Assembly: GCA_030693515.1 (NCBI GenBank)
Contig: JAUYAK010000057.1
Coordinates: 1 to 64,000, forward strand
Source of the DNA: Opitutaceae bacterium
GTDB lineage: Bacteria; Verrucomicrobiota; Verrucomicrobiia; Opitutales; Opitutaceae
Direction of reading: 5' to 3'
Length of the DNA stretch: 64,000 bases
Positions 26,403 to 35,637 of this stretch are shown here, in pieces. The translations under genes were made by a program, and so were the position numbers. The notes under the pieces are model-generated. The model did no database searches. It was given only the letters and a program-made list of their open reading frames with translations, and was not told the DNA's origin. Each line of letters begins with the position of its first letter. Positions within the stretch are counted from its first letter, which is position 1.

Positions 26403-26650
26403 GCTTCGATTGTCATCCGGCCAGGCACGGAAAATCCAGTTGGATTTTTCATCGTGACGGCACGTCAAACTACGCGCGCGGGATCGTGAAAAATATTTCT
26501 CGCGAAATTTTTCCACCACACCGCGAACGCAATTCGCGGGTGCGCAAGACCGAAACAAGAATCCCGGCCGTAGGTGCTTTGGTGGGTATCGGAACTTTTT
26601 CGGCTTCTCGGGCACAAAGCCGGCGCCCCCTTTAATCAAAGGACCATCCC

Positions 26651-27103
26651 ATGATCAAAAATATGCTGCGAAATGCGTCCCTCCTCTTCACCGCGTTGCT
26701 GCTCGGCGGCACAATTGCGTTCGCCCAATTCAGCGCGACGGACTCCGCCTCGGCGGCGCTCGATCGCGACACCACCTTGGCGGCGATTTCGGCCGCCGAA
26801 TTTGACGCTCGCGAACGCCTTGTTGCCAATGTCGAAGCCAAGGTGAAGAGCGCGAGCGATGCCGTGTCCGCCCTGCAACGCAAGGCCGATACCCTGTCGC
26901 CCGACGCGCAGAAGGCGTTCAAGGACGCGCACACGGCAGCCCGGCAAAAAGCGGATCACCTGAAGCAGAGCCTGCGGGCCGCGCAAAACGCCAAGCCGGA
27001 AGGCTGGACGGAAGCCCGTTCCGCCCTCGGCGCGCGTTACACCGTCTATGCCGACGCATTGGCCCAGCTCGAGACAACGGCCAACGCCGGAAACTCGAAA
27101 TAA
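26651..27103 (+). CDS. Small exported helical protein of unknown function
   Basis: This 150-residue protein is not recognised. A Sec signal peptide (about 1-25, ending IAFAQ) is followed by a long, charged, Ala-rich helical region (about 50-140), likely coiled coil, for example NVEAKVKSASDAVSALQRKAD. An AAAGGA ribosome site precedes the ATG. A strong terminator follows at 27143-27175. It stands alone between a divergent SDR gene and the convergent glucarate operon. Confidence 0.7.
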   Translation: MIKNMLRNASLLFTALLLGGTIAFAQFSATDSASAALDRDTTLAAISAAEFDARERLVANVEAKVKSASDAVSALQRKADTLSPDAQKAFKDAHTAARQKADHLKQSLRAAQNAKPEGWTEARSALGARYTVYADALAQLETTANAGNSK

Positions 27104-27142
27104 TCCGACTGATTTACGCGGGATCGGACCGCGTATAAAACC

Positions 27143-27175
27143 AAGGGCCCGGGGATGGCCATTCCCCGGGTCCTT
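27143..27175. terminator. Bidirectional terminator hairpin
   Basis: A 13-bp stem (27143-27155 with 27163-27175, one G-T pair) surrounds a 7-base loop, between the small exported protein gene and the 3' end of the convergent glucarate operon. The stem is GC-rich in the middle with AAGG/CCTT ends. There is no long T-run on either side. Confidence 0.75.
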
Positions 27176-27243
27176 GCAATTCTACCCGTAGCGGCCTTGC
27201 CAGCCCAAGCCGCTGCAAACGTCGGGACACGCCCGCGTCAGTA

Positions 27244-28527
27244 TTACCAGCGCGTCTGCTTGAATTTCCAGCCGGGCACTTTCTTTTGCATCTCCGGCTC
27301 GTCGTTGCGCTCAGTCAGGCCGCAACGCTTGTAGTTTTCATGGGCGCGCGCGAGGGCGGCGCGGTCCAGCTCGACGCCGAGGCCCGGACCCTTGGGGAGG
27401 GTCACGCAGCCGCCTTCGATTTTCATGCGGCCGCCGACGATGAAGTCCTCCCACTGCCACGGGTAATGCGTGTCGAGCGCGTAGGTGAGGTTGGGCATGG
27501 CGGCGCCGAGGTGCGTCATCGCCGCGAGCGAAATGCCGCCGTGGTTGTTGGAGTGCATCGATACACCGCGGCCAAATGTGCGGCAGTGCGCTGCCAGCTC
27601 CATCGAGGAGTGGAGCCCGCCCCAAAAATGGTGATCCGTGAGGATGATGTCCTCCGAGCCGTGGCGCACGCTGCCAGGCAAATCGTCGAAGGACGTCGTG
27701 CACATGTTGGTCGCGAGCGGGAGCTTCACCGCCTTGCGCACCGCCGCCATGCCCTCCTGGGTGCGGCAGGGATCCTCAAGGTATTCGAGCACGCCCTCAA
27801 GTTCGCGGCCCCACGTGATCGAGGTATCGACGGTCCAGAGCGCGTTGGGATCGAGGCGGAGTGGGTGGCGGGGAAACGCCTCCTGCAGCGCCTTCATCGC
27901 GGCGACTTCCTGCGCGGGCTCGAAGCACCCGCCCTTCAGCTTGATCGATTCGAAGCCGAACTCCTTCACCATCGCCTCGGCCTGCGCGACGACGCCCGCC
28001 GGATCGAGCGCCGCCTTTTGCCGCGCGGCGGCCCAGCCGGTGGCCTTGGGATCGGTCCCGAACTCGAGGTCGCCTCCGGCGCCCTCGTATTTGTAGAAGA
28101 GATAGGCGGAATACGGCACGCGTTCGCGCGCGATGCCGCCGAGGAGCGTCGCGACGGGCACGCCAAAGGCCTTGCCCTGCAAATCGAGGCACGCGACATC
28201 CAGCGCGCTTTCCACCTGCACGAGGGCGCGCTGGTCCCACGGCTTGTCCCCGCGCGCCGCGGCCGAGTCGGTGCCAAAGTGCGCCCGCAGCGCCGCCCGC
28301 AGCGCGTGCCAGTTCAGCGGATCGCGGCCCACGACGACGGCGCGCGCCGCCTCGAGTTTGGCGTTGATCGCCGCGCTGCCGGGCACCTCGGCAAGGCCGG
28401 TCAGGCCGTTGTCGGCCACGATCTCGACGATGGTGCGTAGGCACCACGGCGCATGCAGGCCGGCGGCGTTGAGCAACGGCGGATCGCCGAGGGCGACCGG
28501 TGTGATACGGATTTCGGTGAGACGCAT
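27244..28527 (-). CDS. gudD: Glucarate dehydratase
   Basis: This 427-residue enolase-superfamily enzyme dehydrates D-glucarate (and L-idarate) to 5-keto-4-deoxy-D-glucarate. Seen are the KxK base motif (FESIKLKGG), metal ligands in RLDPNALWT and LEDPC, then LPLATNMCTTSFDDLP and the His-bearing SNNHGGISLAAMTHLGA. The length is slightly below the usual 440-450. It is the last gene of the minus-strand operon, 24 bases after garL. The neighbours encode the next two steps, which supports glucarate over galactarate-type relatives. Confidence 0.93.
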   Translation of the reverse strand: MRLTEIRITPVALGDPPLLNAAGLHAPWCLRTIVEIVADNGLTGLAEVPGSAAINAKLEAARAVVVGRDPLNWHALRAALRAHFGTDSAAARGDKPWDQRALVQVESALDVACLDLQGKAFGVPVATLLGGIARERVPYSAYLFYKYEGAGGDLEFGTDPKATGWAAARQKAALDPAGVVAQAEAMVKEFGFESIKLKGGCFEPAQEVAAMKALQEAFPRHPLRLDPNALWTVDTSITWGRELEGVLEYLEDPCRTQEGMAAVRKAVKLPLATNMCTTSFDDLPGSVRHGSEDIILTDHHFWGGLHSSMELAAHCRTFGRGVSMHSNNHGGISLAAMTHLGAAMPNLTYALDTHYPWQWEDFIVGGRMKIEGGCVTLPKGPGLGVELDRAALARAHENYKRCGLTERNDEPEMQKKVPGWKFKQTRW

Positions 28528-28551
28528 CGCGGAGGAATGGGGCGCGCGCGG

Positions 28552-29319
28552 TTACTTGCCGCGCAGGGTGTTCAGGATCGATGCGAGGCCGGCGCGGACG
28601 CTGCCACCGTCGCTGCCGAGCGCGACAAACGTGTAGCCGAGTTCGCGGCACTTGGCGACAAGCGCCGGGTTGTGCACGAGGATGCCCGCGGCCTTGCCGT
28701 GCCGCTTCGCGGCATCGCTGACCTTGACGAGTGCCTCGGTGAAGCGCGGGTGATCGAGTTGATCGCGGATGCCCATGTTGTAGCTGAGATCGGTGGGCCC
28801 GACGAAGAGCACGTCCACGCCGTCGATGGCCGCGATCTCGTCGGCGTTGGCCACGGCCTCGGGGGTCTCAATCTGGACGATCGTAAGAAGCCACTTGTGG
28901 GCGTTGACGTAGTATTCCTCGAAGCTGCCGCCGAAGCCGGCGGAGCGGTTGATCTTCGCGACGCCGCGGAGCCCGAGCGGCGGGTAGCGCATGGCGGAGA
29001 CGGCGGCGCGCGCCTCGGCGGCGGTGCTGACCCACGGCGCCATCACGCCGTGAGCGCCCATGTCGAGCGCGCGCTTGAAGCGCGGGGTCTCGTTGGCCGC
29101 GATGCGGACGATGGGCGCCGCGCCCGTCGCGCCCACGGCCTGGAGCTGGTGCAACATCGTGTCTTCGCCGCCCGGCCCGTGCTCGTGATCGAGCAGCAGC
29201 CAGTCGAAGCCAAGATCGCCGGCCATCTCGGCGGTGACCGAAGAGCCGAGGTTGATGAAGGTGCCGACAACCCATTCGCGGGCGAGGACACGGGCGCGGA
29301 ATGAGCCGGTGAGTTTCAT
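28552..29319 (-). CDS. garL: HpcH/HpaI-family 2-keto-3-deoxy acid aldolase (GarL-type)
   Basis: This 255-residue class II aldolase should split 5-keto-4-deoxy-D-glucarate into pyruvate and tartronate semialdehyde. Family marks are DWLLLDHEHGPGGEDTM at the front, the QIETPEAVANADEI block (metal Glu) and DVLFVGPTDLSYNMG (metal Asp). ATG 29319 matches family length; the longer frame starting upstream adds no recognisable sequence. Between gudD and garR, both with short gaps (24 and 22 bases), so one transcript is likely. Confidence 0.88.
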   Translation of the reverse strand: MKLTGSFRARVLAREWVVGTFINLGSSVTAEMAGDLGFDWLLLDHEHGPGGEDTMLHQLQAVGATGAAPIVRIAANETPRFKRALDMGAHGVMAPWVSTAAEARAAVSAMRYPPLGLRGVAKINRSAGFGGSFEEYYVNAHKWLLTIVQIETPEAVANADEIAAIDGVDVLFVGPTDLSYNMGIRDQLDHPRFTEALVKVSDAAKRHGKAAGILVHNPALVAKCRELGYTFVALGSDGGSVRAGLASILNTLRGK

Positions 29320-29341
29320 GGGAATTTCTTGGGAGTGCGTT

Positions 29342-30217
29342 TCAGAGCGAGGCGTAGAGCCGGTAGAGCGCCTGCGTGCCGCAGTCTTCCCAGCCCTTGG
29401 CGGCGACCAGTTCGTAGAGTTTCTTCGCATTCGCGAGGCCGGGGAGATCGAGCTTCAGCTCGGCGGTGCTATCGAGGGCAATCTTCATGTCCTTGATGAT
29501 GTGCTTCACGTAGAAGCCAGGCGCGAAGTTGTCGCTGAGGGCGCGCGGCGCGAGATTGGTGAGCGCCCAGCTGCCGGCGGCGCCGCCGCTGATGCTCGCG
29601 TGGACGGCGGCCGGATCGAGGCCGGCCTTCTTGGCATAGGCGAGGGCCTCGACCCACGCGACCATGCCGACGGCGACGGCGATCTGGTTGGCCATCTTGC
29701 AATACTGCCCGGCGCCCGCGGCGCCGAGCAGGGCGATGTTCTTGCCCATGATTTCGAAGAGCGGCTTGGCGCGCGCGAAGGCCGCCGCCTCGCCGCCGAC
29801 CATGATCACGAGGCGGGCTTCCTTCGCGCCGAGATCGCCGCCGGAGACGGGCGCGTCGAGCGCGGCGAGGTCACGCTTGGCGGCGGCCGCGGCGATATTA
29901 CGCGCGAGCACGGGGCTCGAAGTCGTCATGTCGATGAGCAGCGCGCCGGGCTTGGCGCGTTCGACGATGCCACCGGCGCCGAGATAAGTCGCGTCCACAT
30001 CGATCGGAAAACCGAGCATCGTGATCACGACATCGGCGCCGGCGGCGGCGGCTCCGGCGGAGTCATGCCATTGCGCGCCCGCGTCGATGAGCACCTGCGC
30101 TTTTTCGCGCGTGCGGTTGTAAACGTGCAGTGCGTGGCCGGCCTTTTGCAGGTGGCCGGCCATGCTGCGGCCCATGACGCCGGTGCCGATGAAAGCGATC
30201 GAGAGAGGAACGGACAT
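29342..30217 (-). CDS. garR: 2-hydroxy-3-oxopropionate (tartronate semialdehyde) reductase
   Basis: This 291-residue beta-hydroxyacid dehydrogenase reduces tartronate semialdehyde to D-glycerate. It has the NAD(P) loop IGTGVMGRSMAGHL, the substrate loop DAPVSGGDLGAKE and the catalytic Lys in GQYCKMANQ. It is the first gene of the garR-garL-gudD operon on the minus strand. ATG 30217 matches family length. About 150 bases separate it from the divergent NIPSNAP gene and should hold the promoters of both. Confidence 0.92.
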   Translation of the reverse strand: MSVPLSIAFIGTGVMGRSMAGHLQKAGHALHVYNRTREKAQVLIDAGAQWHDSAGAAAAGADVVITMLGFPIDVDATYLGAGGIVERAKPGALLIDMTTSSPVLARNIAAAAAKRDLAALDAPVSGGDLGAKEARLVIMVGGEAAAFARAKPLFEIMGKNIALLGAAGAGQYCKMANQIAVAVGMVAWVEALAYAKKAGLDPAAVHASISGGAAGSWALTNLAPRALSDNFAPGFYVKHIIKDMKIALDSTAELKLDLPGLANAKKLYELVAAKGWEDCGTQALYRLYASL

Positions 30218-30366
30218 AGTGCGGGGATCGAGGGTTGATTCGTGGCGAAACGCGCCGCGGATGGAAGGCCCTCGGCCCGGGATGGGCGATAACTTTTTTC
30301 GCAGCGTCGCCACGCGACGCTCGTCAGGCCGGGCGAACACCGTTTCTCTCCTTTTCTCCACCCCCC

Positions 30367-31194
30367 ATGAAACTCCCTCGTCGCGATTTCCTCAAAACCT
30401 CCCTCGCCGCTTCCGCCGCCGTCGTCACGGCCGGCCGCGTCTCCGCCGCCGCGCCCGCCGCCGCCGCGCGCGAATACTACGAGCTGCGCGCCTACCGCCT
30501 GAAACCAGGCGGGTCGGCGGCCGGACTCGATGCCTACCTGAGCGAGGCCTTCATCCCTGCGCTCAACCGCCGCGGCGTGAAAAGCGTCGGCGTGTTCACT
30601 GAACTCGACGTGGACAAAGCCGCCGCCACCGCCAAGCCGAAGGCCGATTCGCCCGTCTGGGTGCTCGTCCCGCACGCCTCGCTCGAGTCGTTCGTGAGCG
30701 TGAGCGCCGATCTGAACACCGATGCCGCCGTGCTGCAGGCCGGCACCGCCTATCTGAACACGCCCAAGGCCAGCCCGGCCTTCGACCGCATCGACACCTG
30801 GCTGCTGCGCGCCTTTGCCAGCATGCCGCGGCTGGCCGTGCCGGCTTTTTCCGCGGCCCGGGTGCCCACGCGAATTTTTGAAATGCGCGACTACGAGAGC
30901 CACAGCGAACGCGCCGCTCTGAACAAGATGGCCATGTTTGACGACGGTGAGACCGAAATCATGCGGAGCCTCGGGATGTCGCCGGTGTTTTTCGGCCAGG
31001 CGATCGCCGGGCCCAACCTGCCCCATCTGCGCTACATCACCGGCGCAGCCGACCTGAAGACGCACCTCGCCAACTGGAAGAAATTCGGCCCCGACCCCCG
31101 CTGGATCGGGATGAAGGATCTCCCGAAATACAAAGACAACATGACGAAGAACACCCCGCGCTTCCTCGCGCCGACGGCGTATTCGCAGCTTTGA
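30367..31194 (+). CDS. Tat-exported NIPSNAP family protein
   Basis: This 275-residue protein has a twin-arginine signal (RRDFLKTSLAASAAV) and two NIPSNAP-like halves beginning YYELRAYRLKPG (about residue 38) and IFEMRDYESHS (about 171). The fold is a dimeric alpha-beta barrel; biochemical role unknown. Such Tat-exported NIPSNAP proteins often lie near sugar-acid or sulfatase genes in planctomycetes and verrucomicrobia. It diverges from the glucarate operon, so it may share regulation. A REP pair starts one base after the stop. Confidence 0.82.
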   Translation: MKLPRRDFLKTSLAASAAVVTAGRVSAAAPAAAAREYYELRAYRLKPGGSAAGLDAYLSEAFIPALNRRGVKSVGVFTELDVDKAAATAKPKADSPVWVLVPHASLESFVSVSADLNTDAAVLQAGTAYLNTPKASPAFDRIDTWLLRAFASMPRLAVPAFSAARVPTRIFEMRDYESHSERAALNKMAMFDDGETEIMRSLGMSPVFFGQAIAGPNLPHLRYITGAADLKTHLANWKKFGPDPRWIGMKDLPKYKDNMTKNTPRFLAPTAYSQL

Positions 31195-31195
31195 C

Positions 31196-31267
31196 GTAGC
31201 GGTGGGCGTCCCGGCCCGCCGTGGTTTGCGAATGTCTTGAGCCGGCGGGCAGGGACGCCCGCCGCTT
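31196..31267. repeat. REP-like inverted pair, GTAGCGG...GGGCGTCCC family
   Basis: The left arm GTAGCGGTGGGCGTCCC (31196-31212) faces GGGACGCCCGCCGCTTG (ending 31267), with a few mismatches. It lies one base after the NIPSNAP stop. A better-conserved copy is at 43839-43914. Confidence 0.78.
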
Positions 31268-31343
31268 GCGCCTGGGTTGCCCTTCGCAGAAAGTTGAATA
31301 ACCCTGAGCTGTCGTCCGTCAGAGTCGGCAGTCCCTCATCCCC

Positions 31344-32780
31344 ATGAAAACACTCTGCGCCCTCCTGGCCTTGCTCGCTCTTCATCCCGGGGTAGTCGGT
31401 GCGCAGGATGCACGGCTCGCCGCCGCGCCGGGGCCGGTCCGCCGCTCGCCCGAGGAACTCGAAAAACTCCTCGCGCCCATCGCGCTCTATCCGGATGCGT
31501 TAATCGCGATGATTTTGCCTGCGGCCACGGCGCCGGCGGATGTCGTGCTCGCCGCGCGCCAGCTCCGCGACCAGCCCGGCGACCGCTCGCAGATCGAACA
31601 CCGCGCGTGGGACGAGAGCGTGAAATCGCTCACGAACTACCCCGCCGTGGTCGCGTGGATGGACGAGAATCTCGCATGGACCAAACAGGTCGGCGAGGCC
31701 TTCATCGATCAGCCGGCCGAGGTCATGCAAGCCATGCAACGTCTCCGTGCCCAAGCCCGCGCCGCCGGCACCCTCGTCGATACACCGCAGCAGCAAGTCA
31801 TCGCTGAGGCCGACGTGATTCGCATCGTGCCCGCGCAGCCCGACGTGATCTACGTGCCTTATTACCAGCCCGAGGTCGTGTTCGTATCGCAGCCTTATCA
31901 CGGCTACAGTTATCCGCGGCCCTTCTTCTCCTTCGGCGCAGGTGTGGCCGTGGGGTCGTGGCTCGCCTTCGAGTGCGACTGGCGCCGCCACACCATCTGG
32001 GTCGGCAACCGCCACCGCCCTTGGACTGGACATAACTGGACGCGCCCCCTCGTCACCGCTCCGCCCATCGGTGCCGCCTACGCCCGCACGCCCGACGTGC
32101 GCAGTTGGCGCCCGTCGCCGCAAGTGGTGCGGGCGAACTTCCATCCTGCGCCGCGCCCGAAACCGACTGTGGTCCAGCCCCAGCCTTTCGCCCGCATTGA
32201 GCATAGCGCCGGCCTGCCCGTCCGCCCGGTGCACCTCAGCCCTCCTGCGCCACGCCACGGCGAACCGAGCCCGAATGCAGTCACTCGCCAACCCCGACCG
32301 GAGTCCACGCGGCCGCGGATTTCGACACCCACCGTGGTGGCGCCGCCGCTGCCCAACCTCCCCGCCCTCGCCCCGACCGTGCCGCCGTCCACCCGCCCTG
32401 CCGCGCCCGTTCGCTCCCACGAATATCGCGAACGCGGTCAGCCCGGCCGCAACACCCCGCCGACCGTGGTGCAAGCACCCGCGCCCGTCGCATCTCCTAC
32501 GCCGCCTCCCAGCACCCGTTCTCATCGCTCCCCTGACCATAGCCGGCCCGCGCACGCCCCTGTCGGGATACCTGCTCAGCCGGCCGCCGCCGCACCTGGC
32601 CGTGGGCCGGCATCACCCCAGGATTACCGTGGCCATTCGCGTTCGGCTCCCGCCATCGCACCCACGCCTCAGCCGAGTGCCCCAGCCACGACGACTACGG
32701 CTCCGGCCAACCCGCCGCCCCAGCGCGGCGATCGCTCCGGTGAACGCCGCGATGGACGTCCGGATGATCCGCAACGCTGA
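31344..32780 (+). CDS. DUF3300 exported proline-rich protein
   Basis: This 478-residue protein has a signal peptide (1-20, ending VGAQ) and a DUF3300 domain (about 35-200) with LLAPIALYPDALIAMILPAAT, then VVAWMDENLAWTKQVGEAF, then VIYVPYYQPEVVF. The second half is low-complexity, very rich in Pro, Arg, Ala and Thr, probably extended in the periplasm. The function of DUF3300 is unknown. The stop is followed at once by a REP pair. Confidence 0.85.
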   Translation: MKTLCALLALLALHPGVVGAQDARLAAAPGPVRRSPEELEKLLAPIALYPDALIAMILPAATAPADVVLAARQLRDQPGDRSQIEHRAWDESVKSLTNYPAVVAWMDENLAWTKQVGEAFIDQPAEVMQAMQRLRAQARAAGTLVDTPQQQVIAEADVIRIVPAQPDVIYVPYYQPEVVFVSQPYHGYSYPRPFFSFGAGVAVGSWLAFECDWRRHTIWVGNRHRPWTGHNWTRPLVTAPPIGAAYARTPDVRSWRPSPQVVRANFHPAPRPKPTVVQPQPFARIEHSAGLPVRPVHLSPPAPRHGEPSPNAVTRQPRPESTRPRISTPTVVAPPLPNLPALAPTVPPSTRPAAPVRSHEYRERGQPGRNTPPTVVQAPAPVASPTPPPSTRSHRSPDHSRPAHAPVGIPAQPAAAAPGRGPASPQDYRGHSRSAPAIAPTPQPSAPATTTTAPANPPPQRGDRSGERRDGRPDDPQR

Positions 32781-32857
32781 GTTGGAGCGCATCAACCCCA
32801 ACGCGCTTTCAGGAACCACGCCGGAGCCCAAGCGCGTTGAGGTCAACGCGCTCCACC
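32781..32857. repeat. REP-like inverted pair, GTGGAGCGCGTTGA family
   Basis: It begins directly after the DUF3300 stop. On the minus strand the right arm (ending 32857) reads GTGG then AGCGCGTTGA-CC-TCAACGCGCT, a perfect hairpin behind the head. The left arm (from 32781, GTTGGAGCGC...) is a diverged partner matching over most of about 28 bases. Confidence 0.72.
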
Positions 32858-32921
32858 TGAAGCCAGCGCTGCCACCACACGCTAGGTTGACTCAGCCTCA
32901 CGCATCCCGCCCTTCTAGCGG

Positions 32922-35579
32922 ATGACGTCGCCGTCCGCACCCACCGCCGCCCCGCTCGCGCCGTTCCGCCTCGCGGATGGCCGGGCGCCGGACGCCGACG
33001 CGGCGCTGGCGCGCTTCCTCGAAGTCTCAGTTGCGCGCGGACTCGAGCTCTACCCCGAGCAGGAAGAGGCCATCCTCGAGCTGTTCGCGGGGCGCAACGT
33101 CGTCCTCAACACGCCCACCGGCTCCGGCAAATCGCTCGTTGCGGCGGCGTTTCACTTCAAGGCCCTCTGCGCCGGCGAGCGCTCCGTTTACACGTGTCCG
33201 ATCAAGGCGCTCGTGAACGAGAAATTCCTCTCGCTCTGCCGCGACTTCGGGCCGGAAAACGTCGGCATGATGACGGGCGACGCCAGCGTAAACCCGCAGG
33301 CGCCCGTCCTCTGCTGCACCGCCGAGATTCTCGCCAACATCGCGCTCCACCGCGGCGCCGAGAGCGACATCCGCGCGGTGATCATGGACGAGTTCCACTA
33401 CTACTCGGACCCTGAGCGCGGCACAGCGTGGCAGGTGCCGCTCCTCACGATGCCGCGTGCGCGTTTCCTGCTGATGTCGGCGACGCTCGGCGCGACGGAG
33501 TTTTTCGAGCGCGAGATGACGCGCGTCACCGGCGCGCCCAGCGTCACCGTGCGCAGCGATCGACGGCCCGTGCCGCTCGAGTTCGAATATTCCGAGGTGC
33601 CTCTCGCGGAGCGCATCGCGGACCTGCTCACGCTCAAGCGCGCGCCGATCTACCTCGTGCATTTCACGCAGCGCGCGGCGAGCGAGGCGGCGCAGGCGCT
33701 GATGAGCCTCACGGTCTGCTCCAAGGAGGAAAAAGCCGCGCTGCAAATCGAGCTGGAGCGCGCGCGCTTCACCAGTCCCTACGGCAAGGAGATGCGCCGC
33801 TGGCTGCGCCACGGCATCGGCGTCCACCACGCCGGCCTCCTCCCGAAATACCGCATCCTCGTCGAGCAGCTCGCGCAAAAGGGCCTCCTCAAAATCATCT
33901 GCGGCACCGACACTCTCGGCGTCGGCATCAACGTCCCGATCCGCACCGTCGTCTTCACGCAGCTCTGGAAATACGACGGCAAGAAGGCCGCGATCCTGGC
34001 CGTGCGTGATTTCCGCCAGATCTCCGGCCGCGCCGGCCGCAAGGGCTACGACGACAAAGGCTACGTGATCATCCAGGCACCCGAGCACGCGATCGAGAAC
34101 AAGCGCGCCGAGGAGAAAGCCGCGCGCGATCCCTCGAAGAAAAAGAAACTCGTGAAGCAAAGCGCGCCTGAGGGCTCGGTCGGCTGGGATGCGAAGACCT
34201 TCGAACGCCTGCGCACCGCGCCACCCGAGGAGCTGCAGTCGCGGTTCGAGGTTTCCCACGGCATGCTGCTGCTGATGCTCAGCCGCGACGGCGACGGCTG
34301 CCGCGCGCTGCAACAGTTGGTCCGCGATTGCCACGAGACCGACCACCGCAAGCGCGCGCACCGCAAGCGCGCCTGGCAGCTCTTCCGCGCGCTCGTTGAT
34401 CGCAAGATCGTGGAGATCACCCCGCGCGATCCGGCAACCGTAGGGGCGCAGTCTTGCTGCGCCCAGGGGACTGCGGAAGCCGGGCGCAGCGAGACTGCGC
34501 CCCTACGACGCAAACTCCGCGTCAACGTCGAGCTGCAGGACGATTTCTCCCTGCACCAGGCGCTCTCGCTCTACCTCATCGACACGCTGCCGCAGCTCAA
34601 CCGTGAGTCACCCGACTATCCGTTCGATGTGCTCACCCTCTGCGAAGCCATCGTCGAGGACCCGGAGGCGATTTTGCGCCGGCAAGTGGACAAGCTGAAG
34701 ACCGCCAAGATGGAGGAAATGCGCGCCGCCGGCATCGAGTATGCGGAGCGCATGGAGAAGCTGGAGCAGATCGAGCACCCAAAGCCGCTGCGCGAGTTTC
34801 TCTACGACACCTTCAAGGCCTTCGCCGCCGCGCACCCGTGGGTCGGCCAGGAGCACGTCCGCCCCAAGTCGATCGCGCGCGAGATGTTCGAGCGCTACCA
34901 GAGCTTCGCCGACTACATCCGCGATTATGGCCTCCAGCGCGTCGAGGGCCTCCTCCTCCGCCACCTCTCGCAGGTCTGGAAAGTGCTCGCGCAAACCGTC
35001 CCCGCCGCCGCCAAGACCGAGGAGGTCGCCGAGATGGAGGACTATTTCCGCGAACTGATCCGCGGCATCGACTCGAGCCTGCTTGAGGAATGGGAGCGCC
35101 TGAAGAACCCGGATCTGGTCGCGGCCGATCAACCCGACAGCGACAAACCCGCGCGCCCCTCCAGCTACGACCTCACGCGCGACGAGGCGGCGTTTCGCCG
35201 GCTCGTGCGCACGACGATCTTCGGCTTCTTGCAAGACGTGACCGCGCGCGATTGGGAAAGCGCCGCCGCGCGTCTCGCGACCGGCGAGGCGGGCAGCACG
35301 GCGGAAGGCGCGCCGCTCTCGCCCGAGGCGAAGCGCATCGAGGCCGCCTTCGCGCCCTACTTCGACGCCCGCACGCGCTTCCGCCTCGATCCCGCGGGCC
35401 GCGCCGCGGACCACACCCACTGGCTCCACGAACCCACCGATCCCGAGTGGGACATCGCGCAGGTGCTCATCGATCCAGCGGGGCTCGACGATTGGGAAGC
35501 GCGGTTCGCGGTGCCGCTCGCCGAGTCCCGCGCGCAACAGCGCGCGGTGGTGCGGTTCGAAACGGTCGCCGCGCTTTGA
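32922..35579 (+). CDS. DUF3516 Ski2-like DEAD/DEAH-box helicase
   Basis: This 885-residue superfamily 2 helicase probably acts on RNA or structured nucleic acid. Motif I is NTPTGSGKS (about residue 64), motif [11 protein letters not shown] (about 155), motif [12 protein letters not shown], and motif [15 protein letters not shown] (about 367). The C-terminal half is the DUF3516 region. A GTAG-type REP pair at 34440-34506 lies inside the coding sequence and is translated (about residues 507-529, including [10 protein letters not shown]) without breaking the frame, between conserved VEITPRD and [13 protein letters not shown] blocks. The extra segment is probably a surface loop. Confidence 0.92.
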   Translation: MTSPSAPTAAPLAPFRLADGRAPDADAALARFLEVSVARGLELYPEQEEAILELFAGRNVVLNTPTGSGKSLVAAAFHFKALCAGERSVYTCPIKALVNEKFLSLCRDFGPENVGMMTGDASVNPQAPVLCCTAEILANIALHRGAESDIRAVIMDEFHYYSDPERGTAWQVPLLTMPRARFLLMSATLGATEFFEREMTRVTGAPSVTVRSDRRPVPLEFEYSEVPLAERIADLLTLKRAPIYLVHFTQRAASEAAQALMSLTVCSKEEKAALQIELERARFTSPYGKEMRRWLRHGIGVHHAGLLPKYRILVEQLAQKGLLKIICGTDTLGVGINVPIRTVVFTQLWKYDGKKAAILAVRDFRQISGRAGRKGYDDKGYVIIQAPEHAIENKRAEEKAARDPSKKKKLVKQSAPEGSVGWDAKTFERLRTAPPEELQSRFEVSHGMLLLMLSRDGDGCRALQQLVRDCHETDHRKRAHRKRAWQLFRALVDRKIVEITPRDPATVGAQSCCAQGTAEAGRSETAPLRRKLRVNVELQDDFSLHQALSLYLIDTLPQLNRESPDYPFDVLTLCEAIVEDPEAILRRQVDKLKTAKMEEMRAAGIEYAERMEKLEQIEHPKPLREFLYDTFKAFAAAHPWVGQEHVRPKSIAREMFERYQSFADYIRDYGLQRVEGLLLRHLSQVWKVLAQTVPAAAKTEEVAEMEDYFRELIRGIDSSLLEEWERLKNPDLVAADQPDSDKPARPSSYDLTRDEAAFRRLVRTTIFGFLQDVTARDWESAAARLATGEAGSTAEGAPLSPEAKRIEAAFAPYFDARTRFRLDPAGRAADHTHWLHEPTDPEWDIAQVLIDPAGLDDWEARFAVPLAESRAQQRAVVRFETVAAL
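34440..34506. repeat. REP-like inverted pair inside the DUF3516 helicase gene
   Basis: The two 25-base arms of the GTAGGGGCGCAG family are complementary with a single mismatch (34440-34464 and 34482-34506). One further flanking C-G pair makes 69 bases (34439-34507), i.e. 23 codons, so the reading frame is kept. The left arm is identical over 25 bases to the intergenic copy at 25520. Confidence 0.9.
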
Positions 35580-35637
35580 AGCAGCCTGGGCCGCCCGCCA
35601 CCTCGACATTTCCAAGCCGCCAGGCCATTCCGACCCC

